Positions 47,594-57,076 of a DNA stretch of 64,000 nt are shown here, piece after piece. A program made the translations under genes and the position numbers. The stretch comes from Mariniphaga sp. GTDB lineage: Bacteria; Bacteroidota; Bacteroidia; Bacteroidales; Prolixibacteraceae. Below the pieces are notes generated by a model. That model was not told the origin of the DNA. It saw only the letters and a program-made list of their open reading frames with translations, and made no database searches. The DNA is taken from contig JAGXGA010000027.1 of assembly GCA_024636975.1 (NCBI GenBank), positions 62,001-126,000 on the forward strand, in the 5' to 3' direction. Numbering within the stretch: position 1 is the stretch's first letter; the number at the start of each line of letters is the position of its first letter.

Positions 47594-47922
47594 GAGCCAA
47601 CCTGAAATAGTGGGGCTTTAATGAAGCGTTGAAAGCATAAATAAAGGATCAGTTGATTGGTCTTTTTTTGTCATTTCAGAATATTGTTTCTATTTAATAA
47701 ATACATACCGTCAATTTGAACATTTCTCCATGATCGTACTAAATGGTTTCATAGCCTGATCCAAATGGTAGTTCCTTAGTTAGCTAAAGCTACTTCCGGG
47801 TCCTGGCTGTGAAAAAGCAGATATAAATTATTTTGCTGGATTGGATTGTATAATTTAACCTGTTTTGTATTTTTCTGATAAAAAGAAACTATTTTGTACG
47901 GAATTCAAGGAGAGACGTGTTC
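47594..47922. other. Intergenic region ahead of the PUL
   Basis: About 330 bases. A weak hairpin with seven T (47647-47669) may terminate the FISUMP transcript. Upstream of the sigma gene TTTG is followed after 22 bases by TATTTTG, a near-consensus promoter. AAGGAGA lies about ten bases before the chosen sigma ATG, a good ribosome-binding site for this phylum. Confidence 0.4.
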
Positions 47923-48498
47923 ATGAGAAACCAATCGGAACTTGCCAGTTTTGAGAATATAAAAAATGGTGACAATGCAGCTTTTAATATCTTGTTTGAC
48001 AAGTATTATGTTGCCCTTTGCTTTTATGCGAATAAGTACCTTAAGGACATAGATTTGGCGCGATCACTGGTCCAACAGGTATTTGTCGACTTATGGACCA
48101 AACGCGAAAAAATAGTTGTTTCAACTTCTGTAAAATCCTATTTCTACAATACAGTAAGAAATCGTTGCATCGATGTTCTACGAAAAGAAAAAGCCACTGC
48201 AGGCCTTCCAAAATCGCTTGAAAATATTGGCCATGCTCCCTTCCGTGATTTGGTGGAGGAAGCTGAGCTGAACGATCGCATCAATGCGTCCATCAACCAG
48301 CTGCCTGAAAAATGCCGTGAGATTTTCCTGCTCTGCCGTTTTGAAGGATTAAAATATTCAGAAATTGCCGAAAAACTGGGGATATCTGTTAAAACAGTGG
48401 AGATGCAAATGGGAATTGCCTTAAAAAAGTTGCGCGATAGTCTGTCTGATTATCTTATGGTTAATCTGTTGGTTTATGTTTTTTCAAAAAAAAGCTGA
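47923..48498 (+). CDS. RNA polymerase ECF sigma factor (Bacteroidota PUL type)
   Basis: Sigma-70 family extracytoplasmic-function factor of 191 residues. Region 2 is visible (AAFNILFDKYYVALCFYANKY, then DIDLARSLVQQVFVDLWTKR), and region 4 near the C-terminus (INQLPEKCREIFLLCRFEGL followed by KYSEIAEKLGISVKTVEMQM). I use the ATG after the RBS rather than an in-frame GTG two codons upstream. The next gene is a FecR anti-sigma and then SusC with an STN domain, the complete cell-surface signalling set, so it should switch on this PUL when its glycan is bound. Confidence 0.93.
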   Translation: MRNQSELASFENIKNGDNAAFNILFDKYYVALCFYANKYLKDIDLARSLVQQVFVDLWTKREKIVVSTSVKSYFYNTVRNRCIDVLRKEKATAGLPKSLENIGHAPFRDLVEEAELNDRINASINQLPEKCREIFLLCRFEGLKYSEIAEKLGISVKTVEMQMGIALKKLRDSLSDYLMVNLLVYVFSKKS

Positions 48499-48583
48499 TT
48501 TCCTTACAGGGTAGAAGTCTTTTTTTTCGTCATAGGTAAAATGCGGTTAGTATAATGAGACCGCACCATTTAATTGAAAAGAC

Positions 48584-49600
48584 TTGAAACAAAATCGGAA
48601 ACATATAGATAGTCTCATTGCTAAAATCATTTCGGGCAATGCAAATTCTGAAGATATCAGGGAATTGGAAGAGTGGGAAAAAGTATCCTCAAAAAATGAG
48701 AAGCTGGTTAAGAAAAGCCGCAAGGTGTGGGAAAATGGATACTTGCATTTGCCGGAAAAGGTCATTCAGTCAGATAAGTCCGATCTTTCACAGTCATTCA
48801 ATCAACACCTTTTCGATCAGATTCAGCGTATAAAGCGAAAAACAAATTTATACAAGCTGGCTGCAATTCTGGCTTTTCCAATTGCTCTCGCACTAGGCTT
48901 TTATATTTCTTATGTGGCAGGAAATCTGGAAAACAATACTGCTCAGCTAACACAAGTAACTTCACCCAAAGGGCATGTTTCTAAATGTGTTCTGCCCGAC
49001 GGTACGCATGTATGGGTAAATACCGGTTCTACCATCACTTATGACATCAGCAGATTCAATAAAAATAGCCGTGAAATTTCCCTGGAAGGGGAGGCTTATT
49101 TTGAAGTAACTTCTGATATTGATAAACCCTTTAAGGTTACGACTCCTGTGGCAACAGTGAATGTTACAGGAACAGCATTTAATGTGATGGCTTACCCCGG
49201 TGAAAACAACTTCGAAACTGTACTGGCTGAAGGAAGTATATTTCTTCAGTTTAAACAGGATGCAGAAAATATCATTACCATAAAGCCCGGCGATCGGGTA
49301 GTTTACAATCAACTGACCGGCAATTTGACTGTCGGAGAAGTGGATGCCGCCATGTTTACCTCATGGCGGAACGGCGAATTGCTCTTTAAGGATGCTACCC
49401 TGAATGACCTCATTACCGAACTGGAACGGATTTATGACATTAAATTTCACCTGCAACCACAGGAGCTTGGTGATTTCAGGTTCAGGGGAATGTTTAGCTA
49501 CAATAATAACCTGATTGAAGCGCTTGAAAAAATTAAGCGTACCTCAGGGATTGATTATTATATTGAAAATAAGGAGGTGAAATTGCACAAAATGAAATAA
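48584..49600 (+). CDS. FecR-family anti-sigma factor
   Basis: Inner membrane anti-sigma factor of 338 residues, starting at TTG. The cytoplasmic N-terminal domain (about 1-85) would bind the sigma factor. One membrane helix follows (LAAILAFPIALALGFYISYV, near residues 90-110). The periplasmic FecR domain has the signature VTSPKGHVSKCVLPDGTHVW, the EISLEGEAYFEV block and VNVTGTAFNVMAYP. A C-terminal DUF4974-like domain follows (FKDATLNDLITELERIYDI). It lies 85 bases after the sigma gene. A terminator hairpin separates it from susC. Confidence 0.93.
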   Translation: MKQNRKHIDSLIAKIISGNANSEDIRELEEWEKVSSKNEKLVKKSRKVWENGYLHLPEKVIQSDKSDLSQSFNQHLFDQIQRIKRKTNLYKLAAILAFPIALALGFYISYVAGNLENNTAQLTQVTSPKGHVSKCVLPDGTHVWVNTGSTITYDISRFNKNSREISLEGEAYFEVTSDIDKPFKVTTPVATVNVTGTAFNVMAYPGENNFETVLAEGSIFLQFKQDAENIITIKPGDRVVYNQLTGNLTVGEVDAAMFTSWRNGELLFKDATLNDLITELERIYDIKFHLQPQELGDFRFRGMFSYNNNLIEALEKIKRTSGIDYYIENKEVKLHKMK

Positions 49601-49690
49601 AGATCTGATAATATAAATCGGTAAGAAAATAGGATGCCTATGGAAAATGAGAGATAATAACAGGCTGTAAATTAGCAATAAACAAATAAA

Positions 49691-49722
49691 AAAGAGGGAA
49701 ATTGTGGTGATTTTCCCTCTTT
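49691..49722 (+). terminator. Hairpin between fecR and susC
   Basis: Stem AAAGAGGGAAA with TTTTCCCTCTTT around a 9-base loop. The right arm itself ends in three T, and an A-run precedes the left arm. It probably ends the sigma-fecR message, so susC needs its own promoter in the 66 bases that follow. Confidence 0.7.
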
Positions 49723-49788
49723 AAAGAAAGACTTCTTTAGCCTTGGTAGAAGCTAAATTACTCTATTAATTAATAAACATTCAAATGT

Positions 49789-52700
49789 ATGAAAAAAAAT
49801 TATGAACAGTGGCGGGTAGATAATCCCCGCTTAAAAAAGCTTTGGTTAATTATGCGATTAAGCAGTTTACTCATCTTATTGGCAGTGTTTTCCTCCACCG
49901 CCAGCGTCTATTCACAGGCCATCAGGCTGACGCTAAAAATGGAGAATGCCAGAATTGCCGATGTGTTCGATGCCATTGAGCAGCAATCGGAATTTTATTT
50001 CTTTTATAACCGCGACGCTTTTGATGACAAAAGAGAAGTTTCTGTTGATTTCTCAAACAAAAACATTGAAGAAATATTACAGGAACTTTTTAAAAGCGAA
50101 GAAGTTGATTACGAAATTTTTGACAGGAACATTCTGATTAAAATACCTGAAATGGAAACTTCGGGAAAAAAACTGCAACAACAGCAGCAGGGTTCCGTTT
50201 CGGGCATTGTCACCGATGAAACCGGTCAGTCACTGCCCGGATTAACGGTTGTAGTTAAAGGAACCACAAGGGGGACCGTTACCAATGCTGATGGAAGGTA
50301 TTCCCTTTCCAATGTTCCTGAAAATGCCACCCTGGTATTTTCATATGTAGGCATGCGTACCCAGGAAATTCCTGTCGGCAATCAGACTTCAGTTAATGTA
50401 ACTATGGAATCAGATGCCATTGGAATTGAAGAAGTAGTGGCTATCGGTTATGGCACCATGAGAAAGAGTGATTTAACAGGAGCCGTAAGCAGCATTACCG
50501 CAGAGAACCTTGAGAACCAACCCAGCCAGAACTTAACACAGGCGTTGCGTGGTGCTGTAGCTGGCCTTGATGTAGGGTTGGACGCCTCGGCCAAAGGTGT
50601 GGGTAGTTTGCTGGTAAGGGGTAAAACTTCGTTGAAAGCCAACAATGCACCGCTAATTGTACTGGACGGAGTAATTTACAATGGCGATTTGGCCGACATA
50701 AATACCGAGGATGTAGAATCTATCGACATTTTGAAAGATGCCAGCTCTGCCGCTGTGTTTGGTTCCCGTGCTGCCGCCGGTGTTATAATCGTTACAACAA
50801 AAATTGGTACTGGCGAACCCAGAATTAATTTTAATGTGAGTACCGGCTTCTCGCATTTGAAGGATCGGACAGCACGGACTGATGTGAATTCCTACTTGCA
50901 AAGAAGAAGTGATTACTGGGAATATACCCGTACAGAAATGCCGGAAGCTTATTTCCGTAATCCTTCAAATTTACCTTCAGGTGTCAATGTTGATCAATGG
51001 CGTGGATACGATTCCGGAGTGGAAGATTTCAGCAATGAGGAAATATTCTTTTCAAGGAATGAGTTGAATGCCATTGAGCTGGAAAATTATCTTGCCGGAA
51101 GAAGTGTCGACTGGTACGATGAAATCTTCAGAACTGGAATAAGGCAGGATTATAACGTGAGCATTACCGGCGCTTCCGACAGAATTTCATATTATTATTC
51201 CTTGGGTTATCTTGATAATGAAGGATTCTATACAGATGAACGCTTTAGCTCAATCCGAAGCAGGTTGAACCTTGAATCTGATGTGACAAGCTTTATGAAG
51301 GTGGGCTTGAATGCCCAATTTTCTAAAAGAGACGAAAGCGCTGAATTTCCTTCCTATAATCTCGGAGTTAACATGAGCCCGCTGGGTAGCGTATACCGTG
51401 AAGATGGATCTTTAAAGTTCCTGCCGCACGATGACAGTGCAGTACAAAATCCATTTAATTACAGGAACAGCGATAATTTTGAAATCGATTACGATTTGAT
51501 GGCCAATATGTATGCCGACATATTGTTGCCGTTTGGGTTTTCCTACCGTATAAACTGGATCAATCAGTTGCGTTGGGATCAAAACTACAGTTTTGGTTAT
51601 ACTACCGATGAACAAACAGGATCGGGAGCACAGAGAAATGAAGTACACTTCAATCAGTGGTTTATAGATAATATTCTTTCGTGGGATAAAACCTTTGGAG
51701 TACACAGGTTCAATGCCACTTTTCTCTACAATACAGAAAAAACGCAGCAATGGTCAACAACAGCTGAAAACAGCCTGTTTGAACCCAGCGAAGATTTAGG
51801 ATACCATCAGTTGAATCACGGTACATTGCCTGTTGTGGGCGCCAACGACTGGATTTCCACTGCTGCCGCCATGATGGGGCGTGTAAATTATACATTGATG
51901 GACAAATACCTGTTTACCGCTTCAATTAGAAGAGATGGATACTCAGCCTTTGGTGTACAAAACCCATGGGCAAATTTTCCATCGGCAGCCATTGCCTGGC
52001 GAATATCTGATGAAGACTTTTTTGATGTTAACGGAATCGATTATCTGAAGCTGAGAGTATCATATGGGGTTAACGGAAACAGGGATGTGCCTACTTATGC
52101 TGCACTTCAGCACCTGGGAGCAGTGAAATACATTTACAATGTTGATGGCGCCCACCAATCGGTTACTGGATTCCAACCCACAAGAATGGCGAACCCCGAA
52201 CTTCAGTGGGAACGCACGGCTGCCTGGAACGTGGGTGCAGATTTTGCAATCGTTGACAGCCGAATTACCGGATCAATAGAAGCCTACAGCATGGAGACTA
52301 CAAACCTTCTGCTTGACCGCTCGCTGCCTTCTATTACCGGATATTCATCCATTACAAGTAATCTGGGAGCTGTTGGGAACAAGGGAATAGAGATTTCTGT
52401 AAACAGCAGGAATATTGAACGCGATAATTTCTCATGGAATTCTCAGGTAATATTTTCATTTAACAGAAATGAAATTAAAGAATTATATGGAGATATGACG
52501 GATGTACTGGATGAAGATGGCAATGTGATTGGACAGGAGGAGGCGGATGATTTTACCAACAACTGGTTTATCGGTGAAGACATTGACAGGATCTGGGATT
52601 ATGAAGTGGCAGGTTTCTGGCAGTTAGGTGAAGAGGAAGAAGCAAGTGAGTTTGGTGCACAGCCAGGAGATATTAAAATAGTGGATCAGAATGACGATGG

Positions 52701-53184
52701 AACCATATCACCACGGGAAGATAAGATTTTCCTGGGTTATGAAACTCCACGTTATAAAGCCAGTCTGATAAATAACTTTACGCTGTTCAAAAATTTCGAT
52801 GTTTCCTTTTTGATCAATGCGCAAATGGGAAGAGAAGGATCGAATAACAACCATATTCATACCGGATGGCAATATGGAAGAATGGGCAGATACGACTATC
52901 CTTACTGGACGCCTGAGAATCCTACCAATGAATGGGGAAAATTGGGATCCAACAATCCGTTTGGAGCCAATTACTATGTGAGCAGATCATTTGTCCGGCT
53001 GCAGAACTTTTCTGTAGGATACAGGATTCCTTCAAACTTTATCCAACGATTCAATGTGAAAGCTTTAAGGTTATCGTTCGATTTGCAGAATGCATTTGTC
53101 GCAAGTCCCTGGGATTTGTGGGATCCTGAAACTACAGTGCCTACACCTATGATAGGAACCTTAAATTTAAGGATAACATTATAA
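49789..53184 (+). CDS. SusC/RagA-family TonB-linked outer membrane transporter with STN domain
   Basis: TonB-dependent outer membrane glycan importer, 1131 residues. After a signal peptide that ends YSQA near residue 44 comes an STN (secretin/TonB short N-terminal) domain, LTLKMENARIADVFDAIEQQ to about residue 120, which signals to FecR. Then follows a carboxypeptidase-like domain (VSGIVTDETGQSLPGLTVVV), the TonB box-plug region (GIEEVVAIGYGTMRKSDLTG, then plug to about 345), and a 22-strand barrel. It ends TPMIGTLNLRITL. Ten bases separate it from the SusD gene, its usual partner. The glycan is unknown. Confidence 0.95.
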   Translation: MKKNYEQWRVDNPRLKKLWLIMRLSSLLILLAVFSSTASVYSQAIRLTLKMENARIADVFDAIEQQSEFYFFYNRDAFDDKREVSVDFSNKNIEEILQELFKSEEVDYEIFDRNILIKIPEMETSGKKLQQQQQGSVSGIVTDETGQSLPGLTVVVKGTTRGTVTNADGRYSLSNVPENATLVFSYVGMRTQEIPVGNQTSVNVTMESDAIGIEEVVAIGYGTMRKSDLTGAVSSITAENLENQPSQNLTQALRGAVAGLDVGLDASAKGVGSLLVRGKTSLKANNAPLIVLDGVIYNGDLADINTEDVESIDILKDASSAAVFGSRAAAGVIIVTTKIGTGEPRINFNVSTGFSHLKDRTARTDVNSYLQRRSDYWEYTRTEMPEAYFRNPSNLPSGVNVDQWRGYDSGVEDFSNEEIFFSRNELNAIELENYLAGRSVDWYDEIFRTGIRQDYNVSITGASDRISYYYSLGYLDNEGFYTDERFSSIRSRLNLESDVTSFMKVGLNAQFSKRDESAEFPSYNLGVNMSPLGSVYREDGSLKFLPHDDSAVQNPFNYRNSDNFEIDYDLMANMYADILLPFGFSYRINWINQLRWDQNYSFGYTTDEQTGSGAQRNEVHFNQWFIDNILSWDKTFGVHRFNATFLYNTEKTQQWSTTAENSLFEPSEDLGYHQLNHGTLPVVGANDWISTAAAMMGRVNYTLMDKYLFTASIRRDGYSAFGVQNPWANFPSAAIAWRISDEDFFDVNGIDYLKLRVSYGVNGNRDVPTYAALQHLGAVKYIYNVDGAHQSVTGFQPTRMANPELQWERTAAWNVGADFAIVDSRITGSIEAYSMETTNLLLDRSLPSITGYSSITSNLGAVGNKGIEISVNSRNIERDNFSWNSQVIFSFNRNEIKELYGDMTDVLDEDGNVIGQEEADDFTNNWFIGEDIDRIWDYEVAGFWQLGEEEEASEFGAQPGDIKIVDQNDDGTISPREDKIFLGYETPRYKASLINNFTLFKNFDVSFLINAQMGREGSNNNHIHTGWQYGRMGRYDYPYWTPENPTNEWGKLGSNNPFGANYYVSRSFVRLQNFSVGYRIPSNFIQRFNVKALRLSFDLQNAFVASPWDLWDPETTVPTPMIGTLNLRITL

Positions 53185-53194
53185 TGATAAAATT

Positions 53195-54967
53195 ATGACA
53201 GTTATGAAAAACAGATCAATAAAAATAGTATTTATATACATTCTGTTGGTATTAACAGGATGCCAGGATGAATGGCTGGAACCAAAGCCACTTTCATTTT
53301 ATTCACCCGAGAATGCTTTCAACACACCTGAAGGACTTGATGCCGCATTGCTTAGAACCCGGCTGGGAATAAGGCAGGATTATGAAGGATCATTCTGGTC
53401 GAATATTAATTCAGAATATGTGTGGACTGATCTGGCAAACCAGGGAAATCCAAATGCTGCCCATCCACATGATGCGGTTACTCAGCTGATTCCTGCCAGC
53501 AACCCAGGAACCTTTGTCAGTATGTGGTACTGGGATCATGCTTACCAAATGATTCAGATCTCCAACCTGGTAATAAACCGTATCGATCAACCGGAATATG
53601 AAGATGAAGCAGTTAAAAATGCATTGCTTGCGGAAGCTTATTTCCACAGGGCATACTGGTATTACAGACTGGTACACCAGTTTGGCGATGTGCCTTATAT
53701 TGGTCAGGAAGTAATAGAGCCAAAGCTTGATTTCCAAACCTTTACAATGGAAGCTATACTGCAAAGTATTAAAGAAGATATGGAATATGCCGTTCAGTGG
53801 CTTCCGGAACAGGTAGATGGTGGAAAAGTAAATCGTGCCGCCGGGAATCATTTACTGACCAAGATTTATCTTGCAGTGAGGGAATTTGATAATGCTGTTC
53901 TCGCTGCCTCACGGATTATTGATGACAGTCAACATGAGTTAATGACTGAACGATTTGGATCCGGACGTTTTGCTGATGATCCCGATTATAACGTGTGGTG
54001 GGATTTGTTTCAAAAGGAGAATATATCCACGAATGCAGAAGCAATTCTGGTAGCACCAAATGCTTTCGGTCTGGAAGGAAACTCGAACGACGATAAAGGA
54101 AATATGACCATCAGAAACTGGACTCCCAACTGGTGGCAGATAAACGGTATGCGATACACCGAAAATAATCCTGATGAACAGTCAGCATCCATCGGAAGGG
54201 GAGTTGGATACATGAGCCCTTCACCATTCTTCCGCTTTGTTTTACCGGCTGAAGATCCAAACGATCTCCGGTACAGCGATGCGAACTGGCATGAAATCAC
54301 TGACTTTTGGTTCAATAATCCTAATTCTTCACGGTTTGGGGAGAGTTTCACAATGGAAGATTACCGTGCTTTGGGAGGTGATACAATCAGGAAAGCTTTT
54401 CCGTTTTTCAAAAATAAATTTGTGATTCCGCAACAAAGAGTTGGGCAATATGAAGGAGGATTCGCAGACCAGTATGTTTTCAGGGTAGCCGAAACTTACC
54501 TGCTCAGAGCTGAAGCCCATTACTGGAACGGAGATTTAGAAAATGCCGCTGCCGACATAAATGCAGTCAGAGGCAGGGTAGAAGCTTCTCCTGTCGATCC
54601 GGCAGATGTTGATATTGAATATATATTTGATGAACGCGCCAGGGAACTTTATGGTGAAACACCAAGGAAAACAGAACTGTCACGTGTTTCCTACATCCTG
54701 GCACATCTGAACAGGAATGGGTATTCACTTGAATCCATTCATGAAAACAACTGGTATTACGACAGAGTTATAAATAAACATACAATGTACAATCGCGGCA
54801 TTGTGCATGCCGGACAGGAACTGAGAATTGCCCCCTATCATCTTAACTGGCCGATTCCACAATCAGCTATCGATGCAAATACCGGAGGTATTATTAATCA
54901 GAATCCGGGATATTCCGGAGTTGAAAATAATGTTCCACCTGTAACAGAAATAACAGAGGAAGATTAG
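53195..54967 (+). CDS. SusD/RagB-family nutrient-binding lipoprotein
   Basis: Surface lipoprotein of 590 residues that forms the lid on the SusC channel. The type II signal peptide ends LVLTGC with Cys23. The SusD fold shows the TPR-like helices, for example NALLAEAYFHRAYWYYRLVHQFGD near residues 140-163, and the late SusD block YVFRVAETYLLRAEAHYWNG with INAVRGR, then DIEYIFDERARELYGE. A second in-frame ATG (53204) is also possible. It lies 10 bases after susC; a strong terminator follows, so downstream genes are probably a separate transcript or read-through. Confidence 0.95.
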   Translation: MTVMKNRSIKIVFIYILLVLTGCQDEWLEPKPLSFYSPENAFNTPEGLDAALLRTRLGIRQDYEGSFWSNINSEYVWTDLANQGNPNAAHPHDAVTQLIPASNPGTFVSMWYWDHAYQMIQISNLVINRIDQPEYEDEAVKNALLAEAYFHRAYWYYRLVHQFGDVPYIGQEVIEPKLDFQTFTMEAILQSIKEDMEYAVQWLPEQVDGGKVNRAAGNHLLTKIYLAVREFDNAVLAASRIIDDSQHELMTERFGSGRFADDPDYNVWWDLFQKENISTNAEAILVAPNAFGLEGNSNDDKGNMTIRNWTPNWWQINGMRYTENNPDEQSASIGRGVGYMSPSPFFRFVLPAEDPNDLRYSDANWHEITDFWFNNPNSSRFGESFTMEDYRALGGDTIRKAFPFFKNKFVIPQQRVGQYEGGFADQYVFRVAETYLLRAEAHYWNGDLENAAADINAVRGRVEASPVDPADVDIEYIFDERARELYGETPRKTELSRVSYILAHLNRNGYSLESIHENNWYYDRVINKHTMYNRGIVHAGQELRIAPYHLNWPIPQSAIDANTGGIINQNPGYSGVENNVPPVTEITEED

Positions 54968-54975
54968 TTATATAA

Positions 54976-55016
54976 ACAGGTGAATCGGAGATGGAAGTCT
55001 GATTCACCTGTTTTTT
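54976..55016 (+). terminator. Terminator after susD
   Basis: A perfect 11-bp stem (ACAGGTGAATC with GATTCACCTGT) with a 14-base loop is followed by five more T, 8 bases after the SusD stop. Confidence 0.85.
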
Positions 55017-55080
55017 ATTTACCCTTCAAATGAACCAATTCACGGTTTCTGTGATTTTTAATATGATAATCAAATCCGAC

Positions 55081-55962
55081 ATGAAATATTCTGTAGCTTT
55101 TATAGTCCTGATATTATTCTTTAGCTGTCAACAACCTCCAGGGAAACAGAATACGGCCGGAATTTCACCTGAGCACATAGATGATGTAATTTGCTTCTGG
55201 AATTTCCAGCAAAAAGATGATGGAACAGTAAACCTCACTTCTGCAGGCTCCCAAAATTATACGCTTACTGAAATGAACGGACCGATCAGGCAGGTGGAAG
55301 AAGGAATTTTTGGCCCTTCTGCACTTGAAATAGAACGGGGGCAATGGTTACGCATTTTACGGGAAGACTGTCCTGCTTTAAATATTCATGGCAGACAGGA
55401 AGTGACAATTGTAGCATGGATTAAACGCAGGGCCGATGTCCACTGGCAATACATTGCCGGCATGTGGGACGAACAAAATTCTGCCCGGCAATATGCTCTG
55501 TTTACATCCGGTCATAAGCAGTCGGATTATACAACACTGGAGCGCATTGATGCCGATCATCAACCGCATGGCTATGTATCGGAAGTGGGAGGGGCCACAC
55601 CCGGCCGTCCGTTTGCATTTTCGTATGCAACCGGCGGAACTACCCTGGAATACGATGAATGGTATATGATTGCATTTACTTACGATCATGAAACCATAAA
55701 AGTTTATACCAATGGGGAATTGGATGAAAACGGCAATTACAATCCTTTTTATTGGGATAAACCAATTTATGATGCAAGAGAAAACGGCAGCGATTTTACC
55801 GTGGCGCAACGTTCTGTCCCTTCGTGGCCTGATTTTCCTGAAGGAGTTCCCGGAAATAAAGTTGGCTTTGGCGGTGTAATTGGAGGGCTTGCTGTTTACA
55901 ACCGGGCATTGGTACCTGATGAAATTGCAGGCTTGTATGAATCCACAATGATTAAGCAATAA
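55081..55962 (+). CDS. LamG-domain lipoprotein, copy 1
   Basis: Lipoprotein of 293 residues with a concanavalin A-like (LamG/LamG_3) jelly-roll domain, likely carbohydrate binding at the cell surface. The ATG at 55081 gives a type II signal peptide ending FFSC; earlier in-frame ATGs (55030, 55063) would bury it. Landmarks are [22 protein letters not shown], the strand [40 protein letters not shown], and the final [20 protein letters not shown] motif typical of LamG. It is paralogous to the gene at 56145, with long shared blocks ([31 protein letters not shown]). LamG proteins often accompany sulfatases in PULs. Confidence 0.85.
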   Translation: MKYSVAFIVLILFFSCQQPPGKQNTAGISPEHIDDVICFWNFQQKDDGTVNLTSAGSQNYTLTEMNGPIRQVEEGIFGPSALEIERGQWLRILREDCPALNIHGRQEVTIVAWIKRRADVHWQYIAGMWDEQNSARQYALFTSGHKQSDYTTLERIDADHQPHGYVSEVGGATPGRPFAFSYATGGTTLEYDEWYMIAFTYDHETIKVYTNGELDENGNYNPFYWDKPIYDARENGSDFTVAQRSVPSWPDFPEGVPGNKVGFGGVIGGLAVYNRALVPDEIAGLYESTMIKQ

Positions 55963-56004
55963 GTTAAAGTTGATGATGGAGTAAACATAAGAATACTAAA
56001 ACTC

Positions 56005-56091
56005 ATGGAAGGATACTCCAATTATGACCAGGCAAAAGAAAAAGCAGCTGGAATTATAGGTAAGACTTCCAAAATTTACGGGAAAACATGA
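56005..56091 (+). other. Possible 28-codon ORF between LamG copies
   Basis: An ATG-to-TGA frame encoding 28 residues with an amphipathic, Lys-rich pattern (MEGYSNYDQAKEKAAGIIG and so on). No clear ribosome-binding site. It may be a chance frame or a remnant; I do not recognise it. Confidence 0.2.
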
Positions 56092-56144
56092 ACCCATATA
56101 GAAGAATTTGCATGTAGATAAAATCGAAACTTTTATAAATTAAG

Positions 56145-57035
56145 ATGATGAACAATTTATCAGTTATTGCATTTCTTTTAATTGCATCATTGTCAGGATG
56201 CATCAGCAAGGGAAATGAAAATGAGGAACATCCTGTTGAATCAATAAATGATTTGATTTCCTTCTGGGATTTCAGGCAATCGGACAATGGTGAAATAATC
56301 TTAACCAGTAAAGGACCTTACAATTACACCCTGAAAGAAATGAATGGTCCGATTGAACGGGCGGATGATGGTATATTCGGACAATCGAGCCTTAAAATAA
56401 GCAGAGGTCAATGGCTGATGATCGAACGCGACGATTGTCCTGCCCTGAACATTCATGGTAAGCAGGAGGTAACCATGGTAGCATGGGTTAAACGTGATGG
56501 TGACAACCACTGGCAATACATCGCAGGTATGTGGGATGAAAACAAAAAGCGCCAGTATGCCTTGTTCACACACGCCCATAAACAAACCGACTACACCACT
56601 CTGGAAAGAACTGATGCCGGCTATCAGGTGCATGGTTATGTTTCCGAAGTTGGCGGTGCCACCCCGGGGCGTCCTTTCAGCTTTTCCTATGCATCTGGTA
56701 AATCAAAAATGGAAAAGGATGTCTGGTACATGATTGCTTACACTTACGATCACAATGCCATAAGGGTATATTTTAACGGGGAGTTTGATGAGAACGGGAA
56801 TTACAACCCCTTTTACTGGGACAAACCCATTTTTGACGGAGGAGACGATGGCGCCGACTTCACAGTTGCACAGCGGGCTCATCCCAAATGGCCGGGATAC
56901 CCTGAAGTCGAGGAACCTACCATACCTGAAGGATTTGGAGGACAAATCGGAGGGCTGGCTGTTTTTAACAGGGCACTTGAACCTGAAGAAATCAGGAATA
57001 TTTACCAGGCGACAATGAAAAATGGAACTCCTTAA
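56145..57035 (+). CDS. LamG-domain lipoprotein, copy 2
   Basis: Paralogue of the preceding gene, 296 residues, also a lipoprotein (lipobox LSGC, Cys19). The same jelly-roll order is seen: [62 protein letters not shown] and the closing [20 protein letters not shown]. The two copies are similar over their whole length, which points to tandem duplication; their 180-base spacer and signal peptides have diverged. Carbohydrate binding is inferred from the fold. The GH-like gene follows after 41 bases, so they are probably co-expressed. Confidence 0.85.
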   Translation: MMNNLSVIAFLLIASLSGCISKGNENEEHPVESINDLISFWDFRQSDNGEIILTSKGPYNYTLKEMNGPIERADDGIFGQSSLKISRGQWLMIERDDCPALNIHGKQEVTMVAWVKRDGDNHWQYIAGMWDENKKRQYALFTHAHKQTDYTTLERTDAGYQVHGYVSEVGGATPGRPFSFSYASGKSKMEKDVWYMIAYTYDHNAIRVYFNGEFDENGNYNPFYWDKPIFDGGDDGADFTVAQRAHPKWPGYPEVEEPTIPEGFGGQIGGLAVFNRALEPEEIRNIYQATMKNGTP

Positions 57036-57076
57036 TTCTGAAATTGCAATAATAATGTAAATTTAATTCAATCATT

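Noticed and set aside
48543-48564. Regulatory hairpin between sigma and fecR genes
   Set aside because: Only a 5-bp stem with a 12-base loop; not above chance.
55378-55959. Open frame of 193 codons antisense to the first LamG gene
   Set aside because: Cys/His-rich sequence without known features; the sense strand has a clear lipoprotein with homologous neighbour, so this is a shadow frame.
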